From Corallococcus carmarthensis (lineage in GTDB: Bacteria > Myxococcota > Myxococcia > Myxococcales > Myxococcaceae), in the NCBI RefSeq assembly GCF_003611695.1, contig NZ_RAWE01000034.1, positions 1 through 62,451 of the forward strand: 62,451 nt of DNA. Reading direction: 5' to 3'. Shown here in pieces: positions 9,530 to 18,372 of this stretch. A program made the position numbers and the translations under genes. The notes below the pieces were generated by a model that had not been told where the DNA came from, searched no databases, and worked only from the letters and a program-made list of their open reading frames with translations. The number at the start of each line of letters is the position of its first letter. Within the stretch, counting starts at the first letter, position 1.

Positions 9530-10657
9530 TCAGGACTGGAAGAAGCGCGAGATGAGCGCGGACCGGCTCTCCACCTGCGCCTTGTTCAGCAGGTGCGTGA
9601 CGTGCACCTCCACCGTGCGCTCCGCGCAGCCCAGGTGCAGGGCGATGGCCTTGTTCGTCTCTCCCTGCACCACGTGCTCCAGCACCTGCGCCTCGCGAGC
9701 GGTGAGCCCCCAGCGCTGGGTCAGCACCGGCAGGCGCGACGTCGGCTCCATCGGCGGTCCGGGGTCCAGCACCAGGTAGTGGTCCGGCAGCCCCTGCGTG
9801 CGCAGCGGACCGGAGGAGAACAGCGGCCCCGTGCCCGGCGGGCTCCGCAGACACTCACGCACCTGCGCCGCCAACGACTGGGAGTCCTGGTCCCACCGCG
9901 CCTGTCCCGCCTTGTTCGCGTGCATCACCCGGCCGCTGAAGGTGACGACCCACGCGGGCCGCCCCAGCACCTCCAGCGCCGCACCCAGGGCCGGACCCAA
10001 CAGACCCGCCTCGCGCAGCCGCCGGTCCATGGCCATCCGCCGCTGGATGGCGGGCGTCAGCGCCTGGAGCAGCCGCTGCTCCCGCTCCGTGAAGGGCTCG
10101 GCCCGGAAGGCGCCCACCCAACCCAGCATCATGTCGCCTTCGCACACCAGCACCCGCATCTGTGCCAGGTGCTCCAATCCCAGTTGCCGGTACAGATTGG
10201 AGACGGACCCGGCCAGCTGTGTCCGCGCGTGCTCCCACTCCACTTCGGTCAATCCCAGCCGTTCCCAAAGCGGCCCCTCGCCTTCGCCGGTGATGGGCAG
10301 GGCCCGCAGGGGCTCCGTCATGCCCAGTGGCGAGAAGCGCATCGCCCGGTTGCGCTGGGCCAGCGGCGGCCGCGCGGGATCGAAATAGCCGAAGCGGCTC
10401 CCCGCCGGCGGCAGGGAGGCGTCGAAGGCCTCCGCCAGGACCGAGGACGGCTGGGGGAAACCCACGCCGTGCACGAAGGCCGTGTGATAGCGGTCCGGGC
10501 CTACATCCACGCCGTAGGCTGCCGCCCGCTCCGCGCGCAGGGCACCGCGGAGCGTGGTGAGGACCGTCGGCAGGGCCTCGGAGCCGGGCTCCAACCCCTC
10601 CAGCAGGCCCTCCATCTCCTGCAACAGGCGTTGGTCCTCGGAAATCAAATCAATCAC
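9530..10657 (-). CDS. LuxR-type helix-turn-helix transcriptional regulator
   Basis: The C-terminal 65 residues form a GerE/LuxR DNA-binding domain: LTAREAQVLEHVVQGETNKA, then HLGCAERTVEVHVTHLLNK. The N-terminal 300 residues have no receiver domain; they include a region with WVVTFSGRVMHANKAG, which looks PAS-like, preceded by a helical segment. So it is probably an orphan regulator with its own sensory part. The start is uncertain: I used the GTG at 10657, because upstream codons in the open frame lose the strong third-position GC bias of the gene. The next ATG in frame is at 10615. It reads toward the metallophosphoesterase, 41 bases apart. Confidence 0.65.
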   Translation of the reverse strand: MIDLISEDQRLLQEMEGLLEGLEPGSEALPTVLTTLRGALRAERAAAYGVDVGPDRYHTAFVHGVGFPQPSSVLAEAFDASLPPAGSRFGYFDPARPPLAQRNRAMRFSPLGMTEPLRALPITGEGEGPLWERLGLTEVEWEHARTQLAGSVSNLYRQLGLEHLAQMRVLVCEGDMMLGWVGAFRAEPFTEREQRLLQALTPAIQRRMAMDRRLREAGLLGPALGAALEVLGRPAWVVTFSGRVMHANKAGQARWDQDSQSLAAQVRECLRSPPGTGPLFSSGPLRTQGLPDHYLVLDPGPPMEPTSRLPVLTQRWGLTAREAQVLEHVVQGETNKAIALHLGCAERTVEVHVTHLLNKAQVESRSALISRFFQS

Positions 10658-11046
10658 GATTTGCTTACTATATCCGCTGGGGCCAATTGGAAGACTTGTG
10701 AGGTCGGGAGTGGAATCAGTGCTTCTTCCGCCTGTCCAGGTGGGAAGTGATTCCCAGCCCCCCGAGTCGTTTAGGACTCGCGTGATTTCCTCAATAGAAA
10801 TGACTTTCGGCTGACGGCACCATGGCTTTCCGTGCCCTTCCGGGGGGGTGGGCCGACCCAGGAGTCGAAGAATCCGTGTGTGCGCGCGCCGGGCGTTCCC
10901 CCAGGAATGTCCGGCGCGCTGCCCCTTTTCTGACTCCTCCCGCCCGCCTGTCCACCACCCCACGCGCCCGGTGCCATCCAACACCCGAACGTGACGGAGC
11001 GCGGCGATGATGACCGCTCCCATCGACCGCGCCCGGAGGCCCTGAC
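10658..11046. other. Intergenic region between the divergent LuxR-type and PLP-enzyme genes
   Basis: This stretch is noticeably richer in A/T around 10640-10700 and 10770-10815 than its neighbours, as expected of divergent promoters. The minus-strand frame stays open through it but the codon bias is lost. I see no supported gene, only a good ribosome-binding site (GGAGG, 8 bases before 11047) at its right end. Confidence 0.5.
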
Positions 11047-12222
11047 ATGCCGCGTGACTACGCCTGGTACGCCCGGGCCCTGGAGGGGCGGCGGTTGCCG
11101 CTGGCCTTCGCGGACGTGGACCTCCTGGACGAGAACGCGGCGGCGTTGCTGCGGCGCGCCGGGGGCATGCCGGTGCGGATAGCCACCAAGTCGGTGCGGT
11201 GCGTCGCATTGCTGCGGCGCGTGCTCGACAAGCATCCCGGCTTCCAGGGCCTCATGTGCTTCAGCGCCGACGAGGCCGTGCGCCTGCGCGAGCGCGGCTT
11301 TACCGACCTGCTCATGGGCTACCCCGTCGTGGATGCCGAGGCACTGGCGGAGCTGTGCCGGCCACCAGCGCCCGTGACGCTGATGGTGGACTCGGCCGAG
11401 CACGTGGCGCTCGCCGCCCGGGCGGCCCGGCGGCAGGGGACACGTGCGCCACTGTGCCTGGACGTGGACCTGTCCGTGGACCTGCCGGGCCTGCGCTTCG
11501 GTGTGCACCGCTCGCCGGTGCGCTCGCCGGAGGACGCGCTGGCGGTGGCCCGGAGCATCGCGGCGGACGGGGATGCCGTCTTCCTCGCGGGCGTCATGGG
11601 CTACGAGGCGCAGCTCGCGGGCGTGCCCGACGCCGCTCCGCACGCGGGGCCCAAGAACGTGGTCATCCGCGCGCTCAAGCGGGGCTCGGTGGGCCGGGTG
11701 CACGCGCGCAGGCAGGCGGTGGTGGCCGCGCTGAAGGACGCGGGCTTCGCACCGCGCTTCGTGAACGGAGGAGGCACCGGCAGCCTGGAGTCCACGCGCG
11801 AGGACTCGAGCGTCACCGAGCTCACCGCGGGCAGTGGCCTGTACTCGCCCGCGCTCTTCGACGGCTATCGCGGCTTCCACCACCAGCCCGCCGTGGCGTT
11901 CGCCATCCCCGTCACGCGGCGTCCAGGGCCGGGCCTCTTCACGTTGCAGGGCGGAGGCTATGTGGCCTCCGGCTCGGCGGGCGTGGACAAGCTGCCCGTG
12001 CCCTACCTGCCCGAGGGCGCGAAGCTGCTCCCGCTGGAAGGCGCGGGCGAGGTGCAGACGCCCATCGCATACACGGGCCCGGTGCCGCTGCCCCTGGGCG
12101 CACCGGTGTTCTTCCGGCACGCGAAGGCGGGCGAGGTGTGCGAGCACTTCCGCACGCTGCTGCTCATCTCCGATGGCCGCGTCGTGGAGGAAGTTCCGAC
12201 CTACCGGGGTGATTGGGGGTGA
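11047..12222 (+). CDS. PLP-dependent alanine-racemase-fold enzyme, D-threonine aldolase / D-serine dehydratase-like
   Basis: The 391-residue protein has the two-domain layout of type III PLP enzymes: an N-terminal TIM barrel (about 15-265) and a C-terminal beta domain. The PLP lysine is in VRIATKSVRC (about residue 44), preceded by FADVDLLDEN in place of the usual TP-x-x-VD-x-x. FVNGGGTGSLES matches the phosphate-binding loop and ELTAGSGLYSPALF the following strand. Related enzymes cleave D-threonine or dehydrate D-serine with a divalent metal. GGAGG precedes the ATG. Only 4 bases separate its stop from the FAD oxidase gene, so the two are very likely one operon; the joint substrate is unknown. 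Confidence 0.75.
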   Translation: MPRDYAWYARALEGRRLPLAFADVDLLDENAAALLRRAGGMPVRIATKSVRCVALLRRVLDKHPGFQGLMCFSADEAVRLRERGFTDLLMGYPVVDAEALAELCRPPAPVTLMVDSAEHVALAARAARRQGTRAPLCLDVDLSVDLPGLRFGVHRSPVRSPEDALAVARSIAADGDAVFLAGVMGYEAQLAGVPDAAPHAGPKNVVIRALKRGSVGRVHARRQAVVAALKDAGFAPRFVNGGGTGSLESTREDSSVTELTAGSGLYSPALFDGYRGFHHQPAVAFAIPVTRRPGPGLFTLQGGGYVASGSAGVDKLPVPYLPEGAKLLPLEGAGEVQTPIAYTGPVPLPLGAPVFFRHAKAGEVCEHFRTLLLISDGRVVEEVPTYRGDWG

Positions 12223-12226
12223 CGGC

Positions 12227-13588
12227 ATGACGACCGATGCGGCGAAGGTGAAGACGTGGCGCAACTGGTCCGGCGCGGTGGTGGCCCATCCGTCCGGCTT
12301 CCTCCAACCGGATTCCGTGGACGCGCTGAAGGCCGCGCTCCGCGACGCCAGTGCCCAGGCGCGGACCGTGCGCGTGGTGGGCAGCGGCCACTCGTTCCCG
12401 CCGCTGTGCGCGACGGACGAGACGATGGTGTCGCTCGAAGCGCTGCGGGGCCTGGAGTCCGTGGACGAGCGCACGCGCGAGGCCGTGGTGTGGGCGGGCA
12501 CGAGCCTGCGCGAGCTGGGGACGCTGCTCGCGTCGCACGGGCTCGCGATGGAGAACCTGGGCGACATCAACAAGCAGTCGCTGGGCGGCGCGCTGGGCAC
12601 GGGCACGCACGGGACGGGCGTGGGGCTGGGCATCCTCTCCACGCAGGCAGCGGCGATGACGCTCGTCACGGCGGGCGGGGACGAGGTGTCGTGCTCGGAG
12701 GACGCGTCTCCAGAACTGCTCCAGGCCGCGCGTGTGTCATTGGGCGCGCTGGGCGTGGTGACGCGGGTGCGGCTGCGGCTCCTGCCCGCGTACCGGCTGC
12801 GGCTGACGCGGCGGAACCTGGGGCTGGAGGAATGCCTCGCGGGGTTGGATGAGGCGAGGGCGCGCCACCGGCACTACGAGTTCTTCTGGTTCCCGCACTC
12901 CGACCGGGTGATGACGAAGGCGATGGACCTCACGGACGAGACCCCGCACGGGGTGGGCGTGGGGCGCTGGCTCAACGAGATGGTGATGGAGAACGCGGTC
13001 TTCGGCGCGGTGAGCCGCGCGTGCCGGATGCGGCCCGCGTGGTGCGCGCCAGTGAGCCGGCTGTCCGCGAAGCTGGCGTCGGAGGGAGTGCTGGCGGGAC
13101 AGAGCCACACGCTGTTCGCCACGCCGCGCCTCGTGCGCTTCCAGGAGATGGAATACGCCGTGCCGGTGGAGCGGGGGCCGGACTGCCTGCGTGAGCTGTC
13201 TGAATACATCACGCGCGAGCAATTGCCCGTGCACTTCCCGGTGGAGTACCGCTTCGTGCGCGGCGACGACGTGTTCCTCAGCCCGGCGCACGGCGGGGAC
13301 CGCGCCTTCATCGCGGTGCATCAATACCGGGGCATGCCGCTGGAGCCCTACTTCTCGGGCGCGGAGGCCATCTTCCGCAACCACGGCGGCCGGCCGCACT
13401 GGGGCAAGCTGCATACGCAGACGGCGGCGACGCTGAAACACCTGTATCCCCGCTGGGACGACTTCCAGCGCGTGCGCGAGCAACTGGACCCGGAGGGACG
13501 TTTCCTCAATCCCTATCTGAAACGTCTCTTCCTGGAGGAGCGGGTCAGCCACCCTCGGAGTGAACCCGGCAGCGCACGGCTCGCGTAG
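12227..13588 (+). CDS. FAD-linked D-arabinono-1,4-lactone / L-gulonolactone oxidase family protein
   Basis: The 453-residue protein has a VAO-type FAD-binding domain at the N-terminus (VVGSGHSFPPLC, whose His is the usual covalent FAD attachment; then ENLGDINKQSLGGALGTGTHG). The C-terminal aldonolactone oxidase domain ends with RPHWGKLHT, the equivalent of the family HWxK motif. Family members oxidise sugar lactones or alditols at C2 with oxygen as acceptor. The ATG at 12227 sits 4 bases after the preceding stop with a G-rich Shine-Dalgarno sequence (GGGGGT); the frame extends upstream inside the previous gene but that part is a shadow. Coupling to a PLP enzyme of the D-threonine aldolase group suggests a small catabolic unit. 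Confidence 0.8.
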   Translation: MTTDAAKVKTWRNWSGAVVAHPSGFLQPDSVDALKAALRDASAQARTVRVVGSGHSFPPLCATDETMVSLEALRGLESVDERTREAVVWAGTSLRELGTLLASHGLAMENLGDINKQSLGGALGTGTHGTGVGLGILSTQAAAMTLVTAGGDEVSCSEDASPELLQAARVSLGALGVVTRVRLRLLPAYRLRLTRRNLGLEECLAGLDEARARHRHYEFFWFPHSDRVMTKAMDLTDETPHGVGVGRWLNEMVMENAVFGAVSRACRMRPAWCAPVSRLSAKLASEGVLAGQSHTLFATPRLVRFQEMEYAVPVERGPDCLRELSEYITREQLPVHFPVEYRFVRGDDVFLSPAHGGDRAFIAVHQYRGMPLEPYFSGAEAIFRNHGGRPHWGKLHTQTAATLKHLYPRWDDFQRVREQLDPEGRFLNPYLKRLFLEERVSHPRSEPGSARLA

Positions 13589-13770
13589 CCAAGGCCGCGG
13601 TGGAGGCGGGGGGCGCGAAGTCCGCGACGCACCCCGGGGCTGTATTTTCGCGCCGTGTCGCGTCAGACGATCCACCAACCTCTCGATAATGCACAATCCA
13701 GGGCCCGGCATGCGGTTGGCTAGGGCACTGGCTGGCGCCAGGCCCGGTGGCGCCCTTTCGAGGGGGATGG

Positions 13771-14754
13771 ATGCGGACGAAGTCTTCGTGGAAGCGCGTG
13801 GTGACGGCGTCGATGTTGGTGCTCGCCGTGGGTTGTCGCACGCCCTCCGCGGGTCTGCGGGCCGCGGATGCCTCGGACTCGGGCAACTCTTCGGAGTCGG
13901 GCGCCTCCAGCCAGGGCGACTCCAGCCAGTCCGACTCGGGCAACTCCAGCCAGGGAGACTCCAGCCAGGGCGATTCCAGCAAGTCGGACTCGGGCAACTC
14001 CAGCGGTGGGGACTCGAGCCAGTCGGGCTCCAACGGCTCCAGCGACGAGGGCTCCAGCGAGTCGGGCTCGGGTGAATCCAGCGACTCGGACTCGGGCAAC
14101 TCCAGCCAGGGGGATTCGAGCAAGTCGGACTCGGGCAACTCCTCCGGCTCCAGTGACCACAGCTCGGAAGAGGGCTCCAGCCACTCCGGTTCCAGCGAAC
14201 ACAGCTCCGAGTCCAGCGAGCACAGCAACGCGGGCACCAGCGAGTCGAACCAGGTGGATCAGGGCGACGACTCGCGCACGCGCAGCGAGAGCAGCAATGG
14301 CCGGGAGAATCAGCTCCTGTCGACGGCCACGGTGGCGCTGACGGTGATGGGCCTGGGCATCGTCATCTGGCAGTCGTACGAGCGGTCAGCGCGGCGCAAG
14401 GGCAAGCGGCCCTCGCCGAAGGAGGTGGGGCACGTGGCCCAGGTGTACCTGCGGGCCCGTACGCACCAGCTGCGAGAGGACCTGGCGCTGGGCGCGGGCC
14501 CGACGGTGGACGACCTGGCGCAGGCGGCGCGCATCCGCCGCGAGAACCTGGATGTCTTCGGCAAGCTTTTGCGGACGCACCGCAAGGAGCTGTTGATGAT
14601 GGCGGAGGCGAAGACGCTGACGCCCGAGCGGGCCCGCGCATGGCTGGAGCGCGTGGGAGCGCTGGCGCGCACCGAGCCGCGGCTCGAAGAGGACCGGCAG
14701 GCCTTCCTCCTGGAGCAGGAAGGAGCGACCCAAGCGGCCGAGGCCCTCCAGTGA
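13771..14754 (+). CDS. Ser/Gly/Asp-rich repeat protein with lipobox-like N-terminus and internal transmembrane helix
   Basis: I do not recognise this 327-residue protein as a known family. Residues 1-22 are a signal/anchor with a possible lipobox (LAVGC, Cys22). Residues about 33-175 are low complexity, built from units such as SDSGNSSQGDSSQ. A transmembrane helix (about 181-201, ending in IVIWQSYE) is followed by RRKGKR and a helical, charged C-terminal domain of about 120 residues. By the positive-inside rule the repeat region is periplasmic and the C-terminus cytosolic. GAGGGGG lies just before the ATG at 13771. The stop overlaps the GTG of the DUF4105 gene by four bases (GTGA), so the two are translationally coupled and probably act together. 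Confidence 0.65.
   Translation: MRTKSSWKRVVTASMLVLAVGCRTPSAGLRAADASDSGNSSESGASSQGDSSQSDSGNSSQGDSSQGDSSKSDSGNSSGGDSSQSGSNGSSDEGSSESGSGESSDSDSGNSSQGDSSKSDSGNSSGSSDHSSEEGSSHSGSSEHSSESSEHSNAGTSESNQVDQGDDSRTRSESSNGRENQLLSTATVALTVMGLGIVIWQSYERSARRKGKRPSPKEVGHVAQVYLRARTHQLREDLALGAGPTVDDLAQAARIRRENLDVFGKLLRTHRKELLMMAEAKTLTPERARAWLERVGALARTEPRLEEDRQAFLLEQEGATQAAEALQ
13868..14235 (+). repeat. Degenerate in-frame repeat encoding Ser/Asp/Gly/Asn units
   Basis: Units of 12-18 bases related to TCCAGCCAGGGCGACTCC and TCGGACTCGGGCAACTCC recur about twenty times with many silent changes. The reading frame is kept throughout, so the repeat serves the protein. Such tracts are prone to length change by slippage or recombination. 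Confidence 0.75.
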
Positions 14755-17624
14755 GGCCTCGAATAGCGCGGATGGGATGGCTCACGGTGCTGCTGTGGGC
14801 CGTGAGTGCGCAGGGACAGGACACCTCGTCCGAAGAACCCCTGGGCCACCTCGCGGTGCCTGCGTTCTTGAACGAGGCGTCCATGGAAACCGTCCTGGCC
14901 TCGCGGGTCGCGGCACTGGAGGCCACGGCGGGCATCGTCCTGCGCGGCGCCGCGGCGCGGGATGCCGCACTGGTCTCGGACGTGGAAGCGGGGCTCGCCG
15001 CCCTGCCTCCCGCGATGCGCCGTTCGCCCGGAGGCCGGTTGGAGTTCGTGCTCCACGCGGAGCCCGCGCCCCTGGGGCTGGGTGACGGCACGCAGGCCCG
15101 TCCCGACTGGTCGGAGCAGCGCGAGCAGTTCCACCTCTACCGCTACGCCCCCTCCGAGGAACGCCGCGCCACGCTGCGCCTGTCACGGCTCACCGACACG
15201 GAGGCCGAACACCTGTGGCGCCGCCGCGCCGTGGTGCATGCCGTGATGCAGCGCTGGGACGACGCGCGCGGCTGGAGCAAGCGTCCCCAGTGGCGCAGGC
15301 TGGACGGATGGCTGCTCCCCTTCGAGCGCCCCCTCACGTGGAAGGAGTCCGCGAGCATCACCTACGCGGGCGCCTTCAGCCGCGCCCGGGGCCAGGTCAG
15401 CGCGTCACTGGACCTCGTCACGTTCGCGGAGGAGCTGTTCGTCCCCGTGGAGTCCCTGCGCCCGGACGCCTTGCCCGAGGATGATCAGGTGCGCTGTCAG
15501 GAGCTGTCCAAGACGCGCGCCGTATCGGAGTTCCTCACGGAAGCGCGCCTGGGCACCTTGCCCGCGAAGGGTGACTGCCCGGCCTTCGACGCCTGGGCGG
15601 AAGCCGACGCGCTCTCCCACCTGGAGGTCCTGCTCGTCGCGGCCACGGGCCGGCAGCCTCAGTCCCTCTTCGGGCACCTCCTCCTGCGCCCGGTCTGGCG
15701 CGAAGGCGCCACGGTGCAGGGCCCCGGCTTCGAGCGGGTCGTGCAACTGGTGGCCCTCACCGGCATGGAGGAGAAGGGCCTGAACTATTTGATGAAGGGA
15801 ATGACGGGCGGCTACAGCACCGTCTTCCTCACGGGCACCCTGGGTGACGTCACCCATGAATCGCTGGAACTGGAGCAGCGCACCATCCGCCGCTTCCGGC
15901 TGAACCTCACGCCCGGCGAATCCCAGCGCATGCTGGAGCGCATCTGGGAACTCGAGCGCCGCGGCTACCTGGGCTACTACTTCTTCACCGACAACTGCGC
16001 CGCCGCGCTCCTCTTCCTCCTCAATGGCTCGCTGGAGAACGGCCGTCACGTGAGCGCTCCCGGCATGCTGTGGGTCCTGCCCACCGCCACGCTGGACACC
16101 CTGGCGAAGACGAACGTCGTGGACGCGAACGGGCGCACGGTGCCGCTCCTGGAGCACCTCCCGGACGCCTTTGAATCCACGGGAGACCGCGCCCGCCGCG
16201 CGCTCGTCGAACAGGAGCGGCTGCTCACGAAGCTGGCCTCACTGCTTCCGCCCAACGCTCTCGCGCCCCTGCACCACGTGCACGGCCGCCTCCAGTCTCC
16301 CGAACCCGACGTGCGCCGGAAGGCCTACGGACACCTGCCGCACGCCGTGACGACGGCACTCGCTGCCGCGCCGCCCACCGCGCGCGCTGAAGCCCGCGAT
16401 GCCCTGCACGCCTACGTGGCGCACGCGGTGCGCGTGGAGCGCGCGGCCGTGGATCAATCCGAAGCGGAGAAGCTCGCCATCGAACGCGAGCGCCTCATCT
16501 CCCTTGACCTGAAGGGAGAGGGCGGCGCCGCCCAGGGCGTCAATGAGAGGCAGCGCCTCTTCGAGCAGGAGGACGCCATGCAGCGGAAGCTCGCGGTGCT
16601 CGACCGCACGGCCCTGCTCCAGCAGGCCCTGGACACCGCCACCAAGCGCCTGCCCACGCCGGACGAACTCAAGACCCTGGTCCGCGCCGAGCACACCGAA
16701 GCCGCCTTCGCCGCCGCCACCGAAGCGCAGGGCGCGCTCAACGACGGACCGCTCGCGGACGTGGATCCGCGCGCCTTCCTCTCGCGAGACCACCAACAGA
16801 AGATGGAAGCGGAGGCCACCTGGGCCCGGGGCGCGCTGCGCGAATCCGGTGCGGCCCGCACGGTGGTGAGCGGCGGTGTGGACTTCCCGGAAGTGGGCGC
16901 CGCGCGGCCCGTGGTGAGCCTGCGCACCTCCGCGATGAACGAGGCCCTGGGCGACGCGCGCCTGCACGGCTTCCAGTCCAGCAGCGAGCTGCGCGTGTTG
17001 GACGGAGAGCTGTCGGTCGAGCCTCGCTGGGGCGTGCCGCGCATCCTCGGTTCGCGCCTGACGCTGGTGGGCTACCGCACGCTGATGCCCGAACTGCCCC
17101 AGCAGCAACGGACGTTCTCCGACTCGCTGGGCTGGGGCGCCGAGGCGAAGATGTCCACGGACATCGACCGCCCGTTGCCCTACCGCGCGACGGTGGAGGC
17201 GGAGGCGCTGGGCGTGGTGGCGGCCTCGGAGCGCTTCGACACCTTCCTGGCGGTGGGGTTGGGCGCCCAGGCCACGATGGCCTGGAACCAAGGGGAGACG
17301 GTCCCCACGGTGGGGCCCCGTCTGTCATTGGCCCATCGGCTGGGCCTGCCCGGTCCGGGCAACAGCGCGCTGCGATTGGAGGCCACGTACGTGCCGGCGT
17401 GGCGCACGGGCATCACGCCGGGCTTCACGCACGAGGCGGACGCGACGCTCCAGGTGGAGTGGTACCTGGGGCGCATCGCCCGCTGGAGCGTGCTGCTCAC
17501 TCCCCGCGCACAGGTCCACTGGGAGGGGACACTTGCGTCGTGGGCAGGTCCTGGGAGAAGTCTCGCGAGCCTTCCGGAAGGACTGGCGCGACATCGCCTT
17601 GCGCTAGGAGTGGAGCTCCGCTGA
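14751..17624 (+). CDS. DUF4105 (Lnb N-terminal periplasmic domain-like) envelope protein
   Basis: The 957-residue protein begins with a signal peptide if translation starts at the GTG overlapping the upstream stop (GTGA); the ATG at 14772 is the alternative. The DUF4105 region shows PQSLFGHLLLRP, GGYSTVFLTGTL, FRLNLTPGESQRMLERIWEL and YYFFTDNCAAALL, with the conserved Asn-Cys that has been proposed as a papain-like nucleophile. After a helical section (about 480-700) the last 270 residues are beta-strand rich and end with an aromatic-poor LALGVELR, possibly a barrel or beta-sandwich. Function is not established; members are envelope enzymes. The last 128 bases overlap, tail to tail, the convergent membrane-protein gene. 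Confidence 0.7.
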   Translation: MRPRIARMGWLTVLLWAVSAQGQDTSSEEPLGHLAVPAFLNEASMETVLASRVAALEATAGIVLRGAAARDAALVSDVEAGLAALPPAMRRSPGGRLEFVLHAEPAPLGLGDGTQARPDWSEQREQFHLYRYAPSEERRATLRLSRLTDTEAEHLWRRRAVVHAVMQRWDDARGWSKRPQWRRLDGWLLPFERPLTWKESASITYAGAFSRARGQVSASLDLVTFAEELFVPVESLRPDALPEDDQVRCQELSKTRAVSEFLTEARLGTLPAKGDCPAFDAWAEADALSHLEVLLVAATGRQPQSLFGHLLLRPVWREGATVQGPGFERVVQLVALTGMEEKGLNYLMKGMTGGYSTVFLTGTLGDVTHESLELEQRTIRRFRLNLTPGESQRMLERIWELERRGYLGYYFFTDNCAAALLFLLNGSLENGRHVSAPGMLWVLPTATLDTLAKTNVVDANGRTVPLLEHLPDAFESTGDRARRALVEQERLLTKLASLLPPNALAPLHHVHGRLQSPEPDVRRKAYGHLPHAVTTALAAAPPTARAEARDALHAYVAHAVRVERAAVDQSEAEKLAIERERLISLDLKGEGGAAQGVNERQRLFEQEDAMQRKLAVLDRTALLQQALDTATKRLPTPDELKTLVRAEHTEAAFAAATEAQGALNDGPLADVDPRAFLSRDHQQKMEAEATWARGALRESGAARTVVSGGVDFPEVGAARPVVSLRTSAMNEALGDARLHGFQSSSELRVLDGELSVEPRWGVPRILGSRLTLVGYRTLMPELPQQQRTFSDSLGWGAEAKMSTDIDRPLPYRATVEAEALGVVAASERFDTFLAVGLGAQATMAWNQGETVPTVGPRLSLAHRLGLPGPGNSALRLEATYVPAWRTGITPGFTHEADATLQVEWYLGRIARWSVLLTPRAQVHWEGTLASWAGPGRSLASLPEGLARHRLALGVELR

Positions 17625-18102
17625 CGCGCGGCGAGAGGACGATGGGCAGCTCACCGCTGAACATCGGGCGGCTGGCCGCTCCGCAGAGGGCTCCGATGAA
17701 CAGGCCGATGACGTGCAGCATCGTCCAGTTCGTCCAGCCCAGGCCGTAGAAGACGCGCACGGAGCCCACGCTGAAGACGTTGAAGGCCACGTAGAACGCG
17801 ACGGGCACCACCACCGAGGCGACGAGCGCGGCGGCCATCGCCCGGCGGGGACGTCCCGCGTGGAAGCCGCCGAACGCGCCGGCCAGCAAGCCGTTGAACA
17901 ACGGGATGAAGAACGTGACGGCGCTGATGAGCACCATCGTCAACACGCTCACGTCGAACCGGTTGTGCTTCCAGACGACGCTGCTCTCCTCCACGCGCAT
18001 GTCGGGCGGGTTCTCCGCGTAGTCGACCCGCTTGCTCTCCAGCGGGGAGCGGCGGCTCGGACGCGCGGCGCGTTTGGATTTCTCCGGATAGGTCTCATCC
18101 AT
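17497..18102 (-). CDS. Small membrane protein with glycine-rich helix pairs, function unknown
   Basis: The 201-residue protein has a basic, Ser/Arg-rich cytosolic N-terminus (about 50 residues), then three or four hydrophobic segments: VLTMVLISAVTFFIPLF, a Gly-rich LLAGAFGGFHAG, MAAALVASVVVPVAFYVAFN, and MLHVIGLFIGALCGAAS. The spacing of Gly in GLLAGAFGGF is like DUF5518-type helices. The C-terminal 45 residues are soluble. The ATG at 18102 has GGAGG 10 bases upstream. The end of the gene lies inside the end of the convergent DUF4105 gene (128 bases shared), an unusual amount of coding overlap. No function can be assigned. Confidence 0.6.
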   Translation of the reverse strand: MDETYPEKSKRAARPSRRSPLESKRVDYAENPPDMRVEESSVVWKHNRFDVSVLTMVLISAVTFFIPLFNGLLAGAFGGFHAGRPRRAMAAALVASVVVPVAFYVAFNVFSVGSVRVFYGLGWTNWTMLHVIGLFIGALCGAASRPMFSGELPIVLSPRVSGAPLLAQGDVAPVLPEGSRDFSQDLPTTQVSPPSGPVRGE

Positions 18103-18372
18103 GGCGCATTGGCCTCCGTGCGGGCGGGGGAAGGACGGTGCCCGGACCCTTTGGAGATGGTGCTGGAAGCGGGCGGGTGGAAGGGCTGACGGCTCCACCG
18201 GTCCTCGAGGAGGAGGGCGCACGCCCTGCCTGCCCGCCGGGAATTTCCGCGACCCGGTGTGGGAGCGGATGCCGTACGCGGGGGCCGTAACGCATCGGAG
18301 ACTTGGCGTCCGGTCGTTGGCGGCTATGCTGCCGCGCCTCCGCCGTACCGCTTCCCAGCCTGGATGGATTCC

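Noticed and set aside
13868..14235. Short tandem repeats suggestive of a CRISPR array
   Set aside because: Repeats are 12-18 bases, differ by silent changes, lack unique spacers and keep one reading frame through the whole tract; no cas genes are nearby.
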